Shown: one piece after another, positions 24,058 through 33,390 of the stretch
Layout of the letters: each line of letters opens with the position of its first letter
Numbering within the stretch: position 1 is the first letter of the stretch
From: Rhodococcus sp. AW25M09
GTDB lineage: Bacteria > Actinomycetota > Actinomycetes > Mycobacteriales > Mycobacteriaceae
Assembly: GCF_000333955.1 (NCBI RefSeq)
Contig: NZ_CAPS01000003.1
Span: 1 to 45,451, forward strand
Length of the DNA stretch: 45,451 bases
Direction of reading: 5' to 3'
The notes under the pieces: generated by a model
Databases searched by the model: none
What the model was told of the DNA's origin: nothing
What the model saw: only the letters and a program-made list of their open reading frames with translations
Translations under genes and position numbers: made by a program

Positions 24058-24624
24058 TCACTGCCTCCACTGCTGTAAGAGAGTATCGATTCCGTCGAGA
24101 ATGCGGACCCAGGACTGCTGCGAGTCGGGTGCGCTGTGGCTGAACGAGCCGGATGCGTCGAGGCTGGCATAGCCGTGAAACAGGCTGCCCAGCAATCGAA
24201 CAGCGTGAACTTGGTCCGCCTCGGTCAGGTGATAGCCCCGCAGGATGGCCTTCATCATCGCCGAGTGCCGCACCCCCGCACTGGCCATCGCGGTCTCGTG
24301 ATCGAGCGGAAACTGCGTCGCAGCATAGCGACCGGGATGCTCGCGCGAATAGTCGAGATACGCGTTCGCGACGGCCACCAGCGCGTCCTTGCCTGCGCGG
24401 CCGGCCAGTGCCTCCGACACCCGGTCGGCCAGTTCCTCCAACGCCAGCAACGCGATGCCGACGTTCAACTCGTGCGCATTCTTCAGATGCGAGTACAGGC
24501 TCGCCACTTTGACATCGAAACGCCTGGCAATCTCGCTCGCGGTCACACGCTCGAAGCCGACCTCATCGGCCAGGTCGGCTCCCGCACGCACGATGCGTTG
24601 CGCGTTCAATCCGGCACGTCCCAT
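24058..24624 (-). CDS. TetR-family regulator
   Basis: The 188-residue protein has an N-terminal TetR helix-turn-helix (ASEIARRFDVKVASLYSHLKNAHEL, about residues 22-46). The C-terminal domain of the WHG type has LLGSLFHGYASLDASGSF near its end. The start is ATG 24624 behind GAGGAGG; a longer start at 24657 is less likely. It is upstream of and coupled to the FBP gene. A palindrome at 24660-24680 is a candidate autoregulatory operator. It could also affect the ABC genes, which end nearby on the same strand. Confidence 0.88.
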   Translation of the reverse strand: MGRAGLNAQRIVRAGADLADEVGFERVTASEIARRFDVKVASLYSHLKNAHELNVGIALLALEELADRVSEALAGRAGKDALVAVANAYLDYSREHPGRYAATQFPLDHETAMASAGVRHSAMMKAILRGYHLTEADQVHAVRLLGSLFHGYASLDASGSFSHSAPDSQQSWVRILDGIDTLLQQWRQ

Positions 24625-24659
24625 ATCGGCCTCCTCGTTCGAGGACACCGTATCCAAAA

Positions 24660-24680
24660 CTAATACCTATAGGCAAATAG
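24660..24680. promoter_or_regulatory. Candidate TetR operator
   Basis: A 21-base imperfect palindrome has the core CCTATAGG (24666-24673) and ends CTA/TAG. It lies 36 bases upstream of the TetR start, in the gap after the ABC exporter gene. Confidence 0.5.
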
Positions 24681-24689
24681 CTACATCCA

Positions 24690-26438
24690 TCAGCGCCCCT
24701 GCCACGCCTCCCACAACTGTGCATAACGCCCACCGGCAGCGACCAACTCCTGGTGCGGACCCTCCTCCACGATTCGGCCGTGCTCGAGCACCACCACGCG
24801 GTCGGCCGCAGCGGCCTGCGTCAGACGATGCGCGACGATCAACGTGCTGCGCCCCTTCGTCGCTGCCTCCGCGGCCGCTTCGAGATCCCGTGCACCGGAA
24901 CTGCCGGCCTCCGCGGTGGCCTCGTCCAACACCGCAACGGCCGGGTCGGCGAGAACCAAACGCGCCAATGCCAATTGCTGTGATTGCGCCGCGGTCAGCT
25001 GGTGTCCACCCTCGCCGACGGCGGTGTTCAGCCCGTCCTCAAGCGCATCGACCCATCCCCATGCCCCGACTGTGCGCAGTGCGGACTCGACATCGGCGCG
25101 ATCGGCATCCGGCGCGGCGAGCAGCACGTCGTCGATCAACCGGCCGGCGAACACGTGTACTTCCTGACTGACGATTGCCACGTGCCGCCGCAATCCCGCA
25201 CTGCCCAACGCGTCCAGCGTCGCGCCGCCCACGCGAACGGTCCCCGAAGTCGACGGTATCGAACCGGCCGCGATGGCCGCGATCGTCGACTTGCCGGCGC
25301 CGGTGGATCCGACGAGCGCCACGGTCTCCCCCGCGCCGATGCGCAGACTCACTCCGTGCAGCACGTCGTGGCCGGTTTCGTACGCGTGCCGAAGATCTGC
25401 GACATCCAGGGTGGCGTCGATGGGTACGGAACCGTCGCCCACGGGCCGTTCGTCGGGAATATCGACGACGCCGACGAGACGGGCCAACGAGGCACCGGCG
25501 GACTGGATGTCGTCGAACGTGAACAGCAAGGTACCGATCGGATTGAACAGACGATGAAACAGCAGGGCGGCGGCTGTCGTCTCTCCGACCGTCACGTAAT
25601 CGCCTCGTACGAGCAAGAATCCGGCCAACAGAATCACCGACAAGCCGACGCATTCGGCGCGATTGTTCCGCGATGCGAATCGAGTGAACAACTGGAACAC
25701 ATCGACGCCGATGTCGCGGGCCTTCGCCGACGCTCGGTCGATCTCGCCGAGATGCGCAGACTCGAGTCCGTACGCGCGCACCGTCTTCGCGCCCTGCATA
25801 CTGCTGACGAACGACTGCGCCCGTGAACCCATTGCAACACGTTCGGCCGCATACAGCGGAGCCGAACGCGGCAGGTACCAGCGCAAGGCGAAAATGTACA
25901 TCGGTAACGCCACCAGCCCGGCGAGGCCCAGGCGCCAGTCGATGCCGAGCATCGTGATCATGCTCAGGCACACGAGCAGGAATGCGCCGACGAGCTGTGG
26001 AATGACCTCGCCGATCGACTTCGCCATCACCGCGACATCGTCGCCGACCCGGGAAAGCAAGTCGCCCTTGCCCACTCGCTCCAATGTGGCTACCGGCAGA
26101 TGTAGTGCGCGACGAACGACGGCCTCGCGCAACGAGGCCAGGATCCCCTCGCCGAGGGTGCTGATGAGATAGCCGCTGAAGCCGGTCACGATCCCGCCGA
26201 GCACGGCAGCGACCGAGATCACCACGACGACACCGACGATCGCCTGAGGGCCGGCTCCGTCACGGACACGGTCGACCAATACCCCGAGCACATACACGGG
26301 CACCAGTGACATCGCGGCGGCAATCGCACCGAGCAGCAGCGTCACCGCCGTTCGGGCCTTCCGTAATCGCAGCTGTTCCAGCAGCCATCGACCCGAGCGC
26401 GCACCGGTGGCGATCGGGAGTAGTTCGGGGGTGGTCAT
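24690..26438 (-). CDS. ABC exporter half-transporter, subunit B (intact Walker A)
   Basis: The 582-residue type IV ABC exporter has about six membrane helices in residues 20-320, then an ATPase domain. Walker A GSTGAGKST (about residue 378) and Walker B VAVLDEATAE (about 502) with the catalytic Glu are intact, but the signature is LTAAQSQQ instead of LSGGQ (about 481). It therefore complements subunit A, whose Walker A is lost but signature is canonical. Its start overlaps the stop of subunit A (ATGA). The substrate is unknown; drug, lipid or peptide export are all possible. Confidence 0.92.
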   Translation of the reverse strand: MTTPELLPIATGARSGRWLLEQLRLRKARTAVTLLLGAIAAAMSLVPVYVLGVLVDRVRDGAGPQAIVGVVVVISVAAVLGGIVTGFSGYLISTLGEGILASLREAVVRRALHLPVATLERVGKGDLLSRVGDDVAVMAKSIGEVIPQLVGAFLLVCLSMITMLGIDWRLGLAGLVALPMYIFALRWYLPRSAPLYAAERVAMGSRAQSFVSSMQGAKTVRAYGLESAHLGEIDRASAKARDIGVDVFQLFTRFASRNNRAECVGLSVILLAGFLLVRGDYVTVGETTAAALLFHRLFNPIGTLLFTFDDIQSAGASLARLVGVVDIPDERPVGDGSVPIDATLDVADLRHAYETGHDVLHGVSLRIGAGETVALVGSTGAGKSTIAAIAAGSIPSTSGTVRVGGATLDALGSAGLRRHVAIVSQEVHVFAGRLIDDVLLAAPDADRADVESALRTVGAWGWVDALEDGLNTAVGEGGHQLTAAQSQQLALARLVLADPAVAVLDEATAEAGSSGARDLEAAAEAATKGRSTLIVAHRLTQAAAADRVVVLEHGRIVEEGPHQELVAAGGRYAQLWEAWQGR

Positions 26439-28183
26439 CGCAGCACCGTCTCCCGGTAATGCGCGTCCGAGGACGCGAGATCGTGGTGAGTCCCCTCGGC
26501 TACGACGCGTCCACCGTCGACGACGAGAACGCGATGAGTCACCGACAGCAATGCGGGGCTCGTGGTGATCAGGATGGTCGTCTGAGCGGCACTGCCGGTG
26601 TGCCGAAGCTCGCCGATGCCGCGAGCGATGTCGTGTTCGGTGACGGCGTCGACCGCGGTGGTGGGGTCGTGCAACACCAACACCGGCGCGTCGACCGAGA
26701 GCGCCCGCGCCAACGCGACTCGTTGGCGTTGCCCGCCGGACAGGCTGGCTCCGCGATCGGTGACGGCATGGTCGAGGCCCGCCTCGTGCAGTTCGACGAC
26801 GTCGGTGGCCGCCGAGGCCTGCAGGATGGCGCCGAGTTCGGCGTCGGGCCGCTCCCGCCCGGCGGTGACGTTGCTACGAACGGTTCCGGCGAACAGGTCG
26901 GTGATGTGCGGCTCGACGAGAACGGTCTCGCGGGCTCGCCGAAGGTCGATCTGCCCCGCCGGGATGCCGCCGATCCGCACTGTTCCGGTGAAATCGGCGT
27001 CGGAGACCTGGCCGGACAGCAGGGCGGCAAGGGCTTCGCCGTCCTGTGGCCGATAGGTGACCACGCCGAGTAGTTCACCCGGTGCGGCCCGAAAGCCGAT
27101 GCCGTCGAGAGATCGAAACCGAACCTCGTCCACCTCAAGGTCGGTGCCTACCGGAAGAACCGAATCCGACTGCGGCAGAACGTGTTCCGCTCCCAGAACC
27201 AGGGCGAGTCGATCAGCCGATCCACGCACCGTCGCCACCACACCGGGGATTCTCGACAGCCCGGTCAACGGTTCGATGACGAACTGCGACAACCCGATGA
27301 CGGTGATCAACTCGCCGACCGAAATGCGTCCCTGCAGCGCGAACCAGCCGGCCGTTCCGGCGATCCCGACGGCAAGCAGCGCGTTGATCGCCGCCGCGAG
27401 GCCCTGGTAGACGTTGTTCGCGCGGGCGAGCTTCAGCGTCGCAGTCAAGGCCGAACGGCTCGACGTCACGAACCGCTGAGTGGCAGCGTCCTCGGCACCG
27501 ATGCCGCGCAGAGGGCGCACTCCGCTGACCAGATCCGTGGCCATGCCCGATACCCCGGCCACCCGGGCTTGTTGCTCGGTCGCCGCGCGAGTGAGCAATG
27601 GGGCGAGATGCTGCAGCGCAATCAGAATGACCGGGGTGCCGATGACGACTGCCAGCCCCAAGGGAACGTCGATAACCAGCAACGCCACCGCCGACGCGAC
27701 GACTGCCACCGCCGATGCGAAGACCCGGGCGATCAGATCGAGAATCCAGGACTCCTTCTCGGCGTCCGATGTCGAGACCGTCAGTAGCTCCCCCGCGGAC
27801 AAGTCGGTGCGCAATCCTCGGGGATGGAGGACGCGTCCGGCGACCTCGACGCGCACCAGATACGACTCCCGTTCGATCGCGACCACGATGATGCGGGCAC
27901 CGATGCGCCACGCATAGGACAAAGTGACGAACAGAGCCGCCAGCCCGATGAGCGAGACGATCATCGCCGTCACATCACCGGTGTCGATGGCGCGCGAAAC
28001 GATCAGACCGATGGCCACCGGGACCATCGTTTCGCACAGCTGATGGACGCCGAACAGCAGCGACGAGACGATCAGACGGGTGCGATGCCGTCGTACGGTC
28101 CGGCGCAGAATCGCAGTGCCGGTTGCCGCAGAAGGTGCCTCCACCACCGCCCGAGCATCGCGGAGCAGTACAGAATCGGTCAT
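26435..28183 (-). CDS. ABC exporter half-transporter, subunit A (degenerate Walker A)
   Basis: The 582-residue protein (start ATG 28183) has the same layout as subunit B. In its ATPase domain the Walker A region reads GVVTYRPQDGEAL, lacking the GxxGxGKS loop and lysine. Walker B reads LVLHDPTTAVD, with His and Asp in place of Asp-Glu. The signature is canonical: LSGGQRQR (about residue 478). It can therefore bind the partner's ATP but not hydrolyse its own. The transmembrane half is normal. It is co-transcribed with subunit B and divergent from the otsA unit. Confidence 0.9.
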   Translation of the reverse strand: MTDSVLLRDARAVVEAPSAATGTAILRRTVRRHRTRLIVSSLLFGVHQLCETMVPVAIGLIVSRAIDTGDVTAMIVSLIGLAALFVTLSYAWRIGARIIVVAIERESYLVRVEVAGRVLHPRGLRTDLSAGELLTVSTSDAEKESWILDLIARVFASAVAVVASAVALLVIDVPLGLAVVIGTPVILIALQHLAPLLTRAATEQQARVAGVSGMATDLVSGVRPLRGIGAEDAATQRFVTSSRSALTATLKLARANNVYQGLAAAINALLAVGIAGTAGWFALQGRISVGELITVIGLSQFVIEPLTGLSRIPGVVATVRGSADRLALVLGAEHVLPQSDSVLPVGTDLEVDEVRFRSLDGIGFRAAPGELLGVVTYRPQDGEALAALLSGQVSDADFTGTVRIGGIPAGQIDLRRARETVLVEPHITDLFAGTVRSNVTAGRERPDAELGAILQASAATDVVELHEAGLDHAVTDRGASLSGGQRQRVALARALSVDAPVLVLHDPTTAVDAVTEHDIARGIGELRHTGSAAQTTILITTSPALLSVTHRVLVVDGGRVVAEGTHHDLASSDAHYRETVLR

Positions 28184-28288
28184 TTGCTGCAGCCTAAGGC
28201 ATCGGGAACTGGCGATGGGGTGCCACATTTACATAGAGTCGGGGCCAGAGAACACCGAAAAAGTCCAGTAGAGAGTACGGAGAACACC

Positions 28289-28462
28289 ATGCCTGCCAAG
28301 ACATCGACCGACAACGACATCGCCGACGAAGACATCGTCCCACTCGAGTACGAGACGGCCAGCCAGGCTCAGCGCGTCGTCGCCGCATACGCCACCGATG
28401 CAGACGAATGCCGCATGTTGTTGTCGATGCTGGGTATAGACCCCGTAGCGAAGACCGACTGA
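28289..28462 (+). CDS. Small acidic protein upstream of otsA
   Basis: The 57-residue protein begins MPAKTSTDNDIADEDIVPLE, after a GGAG site, and ends with a helical segment YATDADECRMLLSMLGI. It is acidic with no membrane segment. It lies 53 bases before otsA on the same strand and is probably co-transcribed. No family is recognised. A small regulatory partner of OtsA is possible but only by position. Confidence 0.65.
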   Translation: MPAKTSTDNDIADEDIVPLEYETASQAQRVVAAYATDADECRMLLSMLGIDPVAKTD

Positions 28463-28515
28463 CGGGTTTTCGCAAGGCCGAACACCCAGAGATCTAACAA
28501 GCGGATTGGACAGTT

Positions 28516-29967
28516 GTGGCTGACGCCTCGCAGGGTTCGGATTTCGTCGTCGTAGCCAACAGGTTGCCGGTCGATCTGGAAAAGCTTCCGGACGGAAGCA
28601 CGAGATGGAAGCGAAGCCCGGGCGGTCTGGTCACCGCCCTGGAGCCGATTCTGCGCGCCAACAAAGGTGCCTGGGTGGGATGGGTCGGTGTGTCCGACGT
28701 CGACGTCGAGCCGTTCGTCGAGGACGACTTGCAGCTGCGGCCGGTGCCGATCAGCGAGAAGGAATACAAGCAGTACTACGAGGGCTTTTCCAACGCGACC
28801 TTGTGGCCGCTCTACCACGACGTCATCGTCAAACCGGAGTACGACCGCGACTGGTGGAACGCCTACGTCGAGGTCAACCGTCGTTTCGCCGAGAAGACGT
28901 CCGAGGCGGCGGCGCAGGGCGCGACGGTCTGGATCCAGGACTATCAGCTCCAGCTCGTCCCCAAGATGCTCCGGATGCTGCGGCCCGACCTGACCATCGG
29001 GTTCTTCCTGCACATCCCGTTTCCGCCGATCGAGCTGTTCATGCAGATGCCGTGGCGCACCGAGATCGTCGAAGGCCTGCTCGGTGCCGACCTGATCGGT
29101 TTCCATCTGGCCGGCGGCGCGCAGAACTTCCTCTACCTTGCCCGACGCCTCGCCGGGGGAACCACCTCTCGCGGCACCGTCGGGGTGCGGTCCAAGCTCG
29201 GCGTCGTGCAGGTGGGGTTCCGAACCGTGCGCGTCGGAGCCTTCCCGATCTCTATCGACTCCGGCGAACTGGACACCAAGTCACGCTCGAAGGCCGTTCG
29301 CGATCGAGCGAAACAGCTCCGCAAAGATCTCGGCAACCCCAAGCGCATCATGCTCGGCGTCGACCGACTCGACTACACCAAGGGAATCGACGTCCGGCTC
29401 AACGCTTTCCGCGAATTGCTGGAAGAGGGCAGGGTCGATCCCGCCGAGAACGTCATCGTGCAGTTGGCGACGCCCAGCCGTGAACGCGTCGAGAGCTATG
29501 TCGCGATGCGCGGCGAAATCGAGCAGCAAGTGGGCCGGATCAACGGCGAGTACGGACAGGTGGGCCATCCGGTGGTGCACTACCTGCACCGGCCGATCCC
29601 CCGCGACGACCTACTGGCCTACTTCGTCGCCGCCGACGTCATGCTGGTCACCCCACTGCGCGACGGCATGAACCTCGTCGCCAAGGAGTACGTGGCCTGC
29701 CGCAGCGACCTCGGCGGCGCGCTGGTGCTCAGCGAATTCACCGGTGCTGCAGCAGAATTGCGACAGGCATACCTGTGCAACCCCCATGACTTGGACAGCG
29801 TGAAGGACGCGATCATCTGGGCGCTCGAACAGGAACCCGAAGCAGGCAAGCGCCACATGCGCGCCATGCGTCGACAGGTGCTCGCGCACGACGTCGATCG
29901 CTGGGCCCGCTCCTTCCTCACCGCACTTGCACAACCCGCAGAGGGCCCGAGCCCCGCGCAGAGGTAA
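28516..29967 (+). CDS. otsA: Trehalose-6-phosphate synthase (GT20)
   Basis: OtsA joins glucose from UDP-glucose (or another NDP-glucose) to glucose-6-phosphate to give trehalose-6-phosphate. The 483-residue GT20 protein has the N-terminal [17 protein letters not shown]. Substrate-binding segments [15 protein letters not shown] and [14 protein letters not shown] follow, then [11 protein letters not shown] and [16 protein letters not shown] for nucleotide-sugar binding. Start GTG 28516 has only a weak ribosome binding site, but the N-terminus matches the family. It ends at a perfect terminator. Trehalose is a major osmolyte and mycolate carrier in mycolata. Confidence 0.96.
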   Translation: MADASQGSDFVVVANRLPVDLEKLPDGSTRWKRSPGGLVTALEPILRANKGAWVGWVGVSDVDVEPFVEDDLQLRPVPISEKEYKQYYEGFSNATLWPLYHDVIVKPEYDRDWWNAYVEVNRRFAEKTSEAAAQGATVWIQDYQLQLVPKMLRMLRPDLTIGFFLHIPFPPIELFMQMPWRTEIVEGLLGADLIGFHLAGGAQNFLYLARRLAGGTTSRGTVGVRSKLGVVQVGFRTVRVGAFPISIDSGELDTKSRSKAVRDRAKQLRKDLGNPKRIMLGVDRLDYTKGIDVRLNAFRELLEEGRVDPAENVIVQLATPSRERVESYVAMRGEIEQQVGRINGEYGQVGHPVVHYLHRPIPRDDLLAYFVAADVMLVTPLRDGMNLVAKEYVACRSDLGGALVLSEFTGAAAELRQAYLCNPHDLDSVKDAIIWALEQEPEAGKRHMRAMRRQVLAHDVDRWARSFLTALAQPAEGPSPAQR

Positions 29968-29979
29968 ATCGCTTTCCTG

Positions 29980-30019
29980 AAACCGTCGACGGCTGCTAAT
30001 TTGCCGTCGACGGTTTTTT
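29980..30019 (+). terminator. Rho-independent terminator of otsA
   Basis: A 14-bp perfect stem (AAACCGTCGACGGC and its complement) has a 9-base loop followed by six T's. Confidence 0.95.
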
Positions 30020-30112
30020 CATGCATTCGAGAAGCGAGGAGGTGGGCATCGTGGCCACCTGGACGAGCGCGTACCCGAGCCCACGTTCACCCCTCCCCGA
30101 AGGATCTCTCGC

Positions 30113-31138
30113 ATGTTTACACTGGACCGGTACGGCCTCGATCAGCACTGGCTGACAGAATTCGAAAAGCTTTCTCCAGGATCAGTTCTCGCCCGCGTCG
30201 TCCGAGTCGACCGCGGTGAATTCGATGCCGCCACCGCCGACGGCATCGTCCGCGTCGCCGGCACTCACACCTGCGCCGGAGACTGGGTCGCCCTGCACCC
30301 GCACTCCGGGCACACCTTCGTTCTCGCCGAAATACTGCCTCGCAGAACGGCCATCGAACGCGCATCCGCCGGATCCACCTCCGAGATACAGGTTCTCGGG
30401 GCCAATGTCGACACCGTCGTGGTCACTGTCGCGTCGGACACCGCCCTCGATCTCGGTCGCGTCGAACGCTACATCACCCTCGCCTGGGGCAGCGGTGCCC
30501 TTCCCGTCGTCGCGATCACCAAAAGCGACAGGGGCAGCGTTGCCGAAGAACAGGTACTGGCCGCCGCGCCTGGCGTTGCAGTCTGCCGGACCAGCGCACT
30601 ATCGGGTGGCGGAATCGACGCGCTGACAATGCATCTGCGCGGCACAGTTGCGCTGATCGGGCCGTCGGGCTCGGGGAAGTCGACACTCGGCAACGCGCTG
30701 CTCGGCGGCACTGCATTTGCCATCGGTGACACCCGTGAGGCAGACGGCAAGGGCAGGCACACGACGGTGCATCGGGAACTGGTGCCGATTCCCGACACGA
30801 AGTTGATATTGCTGGACACACCGGGACTGCGGTCGGTGGGCGTGCAGGGATCGGAAGACGCTGTGGCGAGCGCATTTTCCGACATCGAAGAACTGGCCGC
30901 ACTGTGCAGGTTCGGTGACTGCGCGCACCGAAGCGAACCCGGCTGCGTAGTACTGGCAGCCGTCCACGCGGGCGAGCTCACCGAACGCAGACTCGGAAAC
31001 TACCGAAAGCTACTGCGGGAGAACGCCTGGGCGACGTCGAGGCACGACGCCCGAGCCCGCAACGAGAAGCTGCGGGAGTACAAGCAGATCTCGAAATCGC
31101 TGCGCCGGAAGTACGCGGTCGATCGGAAACTGCGGTAG
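30113..31138 (+). CDS. rsgA: Ribosome small subunit-dependent GTPase RsgA
   Basis: RsgA is a circularly permuted GTPase that acts late in 30S maturation. The 341-residue protein has an OB-fold N-terminus and the G4-like TKSD motif (about residue 136) preceding the P-loop GPSGSGKST (about 183). G3 LLDTPGLRS (about 234) follows. The C-terminal zinc site is CRFGDC...HRSEPGC (about residues 265-278). The order G4-G1-G3 is diagnostic of the permutation. The start ATG 30113 is preceded by a gap after the otsA terminator. Confidence 0.95.
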   Translation: MFTLDRYGLDQHWLTEFEKLSPGSVLARVVRVDRGEFDAATADGIVRVAGTHTCAGDWVALHPHSGHTFVLAEILPRRTAIERASAGSTSEIQVLGANVDTVVVTVASDTALDLGRVERYITLAWGSGALPVVAITKSDRGSVAEEQVLAAAPGVAVCRTSALSGGGIDALTMHLRGTVALIGPSGSGKSTLGNALLGGTAFAIGDTREADGKGRHTTVHRELVPIPDTKLILLDTPGLRSVGVQGSEDAVASAFSDIEELAALCRFGDCAHRSEPGCVVLAAVHAGELTERRLGNYRKLLRENAWATSRHDARARNEKLREYKQISKSLRRKYAVDRKLR

Positions 31139-31139
31139 G

Positions 31140-31370
31140 TCAGCTCTCGTCGAACAGCGAGGGACTTTCGCCCTCGGCCTCGGCCTGCGGCGTCGACCCC
31201 CCGCTGCTCGACGCCTTGCGCACTACCTCGACTGTGGTGGTGCGTACCGACAGTCGATGCCCGTCGTGATGCTCGAGCAACGCCAGACCCTGACGAATCT
31301 CGACCACCTTCCACGGTCCGGCGTGCCCGGACGCCTGAACCAGGTCTCCTGGTGCGATCTCGGAAGCCAC
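31140..31370 (-). CDS. Small protein with a Tudor/KOW-like fold (unknown)
   Basis: The 76-residue protein begins MASEIAPGDLVQASGHAGPW and continues with alternating short strands (WKVVEIRQGLALLEHHDGHRL). This suggests a small beta-barrel such as a KOW or Tudor-like fold. The C-terminal tail is Ser/Glu-rich and disordered. It is convergent with rsgA and divergent from the DHA2 exporter. No named family is recognised. Confidence 0.6.
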   Translation of the reverse strand: MASEIAPGDLVQASGHAGPWKVVEIRQGLALLEHHDGHRLSVRTTTVEVVRKASSSGGSTPQAEAEGESPSLFDES

Positions 31371-31480
31371 TGTTGTTCTCCATTCACAATTACAGCAAGT
31401 ATGTGGCCCACACCCTATCGGGCAACGCCTGGCCGCATCTCACTTGCTCGTCGAACAAATTAGGAGTACTCATGTAATAG

Positions 31481-31494
31481 TTGTAGATATACAA
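31481..31494. promoter_or_regulatory. Candidate MarR operator
   Basis: TTGTA-GATA-TACAA is a perfect palindrome, 20 bases upstream of the DHA2 exporter start and close to its ribosome binding site. The exporter gene is coupled to a MarR gene. Sites of this shape are typical of MarR regulators. Confidence 0.6.
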
Positions 31495-31514
31495 GTAATT
31501 CACGGGAGGTGGAC

Positions 31515-32930
31515 GTGGCCGAGTTGACTCGACGACGCCGGTATCTGGTACTCGGCATCTGCTGCCTGAGCCTGTTTCTCGTCAGTACCGACAACACGAT
31601 CGTCAATGTCGCACTGCCGTCGATGCGCACCGACCTCAACGCGTCGGTGTCCGGTCTGCAGTGGATCATCGACGCATACACACTGGTCGTGGCATCACTG
31701 CTGATGCTCGGCGGCTCGATGGCCGACAAGTTCGGGCGCAAACGTTTCTTCCTGATCGGCACCGGGACGTTCGTGCTCGGGTCCCTTCTGTGCAGCATCG
31801 CACCGTCACTGGGCTGGCTCGTCGCCTTCCGCATGCTGCAGGCCGTCGGCGGCTCGATGATGAATCCCGTCGCGATGTCGATCATCACCAACACCTTCAC
31901 CGACCCCAAAGAACGCGCCGGGGCCATCGGAATGTGGGGTGCCGTCGTCGGGATCTCGATGTCGGCAGGTCCCGCCCTCGGCGGCATCCTCGTCACCGGG
32001 GCAGGCTGGCAGTCCATATTCTGGATCAACGTGCCCGTGGGCATCTTCGCGATGGCCATGACGTTGAAGTTCGTCCCCGAATCCAAAGCCGAGCACGCGA
32101 GAAAGTTCGACCCGGCCGGTCAGCTACTCATCCTCGCGTTTCTCGCGTCCCTGGTCTTCACCATCATCGAAGGTCCCGCGAAGGGCTGGGGATCGCCGCT
32201 GATCGTGCTCACCGGTGCCGTTGCCGTCGGCTCCCTCATCGGCCTGGTGGTGGTCGAGTCGCGTCTCGAAGAACCACTGATCCAGCTGAAGTTCTTCCGT
32301 AGCGCACCGTTCAGCGGAGCGACGGTGATCGCGGTGTGTGCCTTCGCCTCCCTCGGCGGATTCCTCTTCCTCAACACCATCTACCTGCAGGATGTGCGCG
32401 GCTACTCACCCCTGCATGCCGGTCTCTACACTTTGCCGATGGCCGTGATGACCCTGATCTTCGCGCCGATCTCCGGACGCATCGTCGGCAACCTCGGCGC
32501 TCGCATTCCGCTGCTCGTGGCCGGAATCGGATTCGTGACCTCGGCACTGATGCTCACCCGACTCACTCCGACTACCTCGTTCGCGTGGCTGGCGACCGCG
32601 TACGTGATCTTCGGAATCTCCTTCGGCATGGTCAACGCCCCGATCACCAACACCGCGGTGTCCGGAATGCCGCGCAGCCAGGCGGGAGTGGCGTCCGCCA
32701 TCGCGTCGACCAGTAGGCAGGTGGGCCAGTCGCTCGGAGTGGCCGTAGTCGGTGCCATCGTCACCGCGAGCATCGTCGGTGCGATCTCCGACGGTTTCAC
32801 CGCCGCCGCCGTGCCCGCATGGTTCGTCATCGCAGGCGCAGGCGTGGTCGTCACCGTGCTCGCACTGGTCACCACCGGCCAGTGGGCCCGATCGACCGCC
32901 GAGAACATCGGCCGTCCGGTGCTCGTATGA
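31515..32930 (+). CDS. DHA2-family MFS drug exporter (EmrB/QacA type)
   Basis: The 471-residue protein has about 14 predicted membrane helices, the mark of the DHA2 subgroup of proton-coupled drug exporters. Motif C-like and motif A-like segments are present (LFLVSTDNTIVNVALPSM; MADKFGRKRFF; GGSMMNPVAMSIITNTF). The start is GTG 31515, spaced five bases from GGGAGG; the GTG at 31509 overlaps that site. Its stop overlaps the MarR start (ATGA). A MarR operator candidate lies just upstream. Confidence 0.93.
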   Translation: MAELTRRRRYLVLGICCLSLFLVSTDNTIVNVALPSMRTDLNASVSGLQWIIDAYTLVVASLLMLGGSMADKFGRKRFFLIGTGTFVLGSLLCSIAPSLGWLVAFRMLQAVGGSMMNPVAMSIITNTFTDPKERAGAIGMWGAVVGISMSAGPALGGILVTGAGWQSIFWINVPVGIFAMAMTLKFVPESKAEHARKFDPAGQLLILAFLASLVFTIIEGPAKGWGSPLIVLTGAVAVGSLIGLVVVESRLEEPLIQLKFFRSAPFSGATVIAVCAFASLGGFLFLNTIYLQDVRGYSPLHAGLYTLPMAVMTLIFAPISGRIVGNLGARIPLLVAGIGFVTSALMLTRLTPTTSFAWLATAYVIFGISFGMVNAPITNTAVSGMPRSQAGVASAIASTSRQVGQSLGVAVVGAIVTASIVGAISDGFTAAAVPAWFVIAGAGVVVTVLALVTTGQWARSTAENIGRPVLV

Positions 32931-33331
32931 CCGACTCCGAGGCGGCGCACGTCTGGCGGGAGATGCGCGCGTTGATGCTCGAGAAACACGACACCCGACG
33001 AGCCGTCGCCGAGGCAACCGGCATGAGCTTCCTGCGCGCCAAGCTGCTGACCAAACTGCTCGCGGCGGATCGGACGGTGACCGAGCTGGCCGACATTCTC
33101 GCGTCGGATGCTCCGTACGTCTCGCTCAACATTCGCGAACTCGAAAAGCGAGAACTGGTGATCCGCACCGAAGATCCCGACGATCGCCGACGCCGCATCA
33201 TCGGACTCACCGATGCCGGACGCCGCCTCGCCGAGAAAGCCCGAGCCATCGCCGACGCCCCGCCGCCGGACTTCACGACCGTATCTGCGCACGACCTGGC
33301 GCAGCTGCGACGCATTTTGCAGCTCCCCTGA
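32927..33331 (+). CDS. MarR-family regulator of the exporter
   Basis: The 134-residue winged-helix protein has the MarR layout: helices 1-2, recognition region (VTELADILASDAPYVSLNIRELEKRELV, about residues 44-72) and wing DPDDRRRRIIGLTDAGR. It starts at ATG 32927, overlapping the exporter stop. It presumably represses the exporter until it binds a drug-like ligand. The upstream palindrome TTGTAGATATACAA is the likely site. Confidence 0.92.
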   Translation: MTDSEAAHVWREMRALMLEKHDTRRAVAEATGMSFLRAKLLTKLLAADRTVTELADILASDAPYVSLNIRELEKRELVIRTEDPDDRRRRIIGLTDAGRRLAEKARAIADAPPPDFTTVSAHDLAQLRRILQLP

Positions 33332-33390
33332 TTCAGCGGCTCCCGTGGTTCAGCGGCTCCCGTGGTTCAGCGGCTCCCGTGATTCAGCGG
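33332..33390. repeat. 17-base tandem repeat, 3.5 copies
   Basis: Unit TTCAGCGGCTCCCGTGG is repeated at 33332, 33349 and 33366, with a partial fourth at 33383. It exactly fills the space between the convergent MarR and reductase stops and overlaps the reductase stop codon. Confidence 0.9.
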
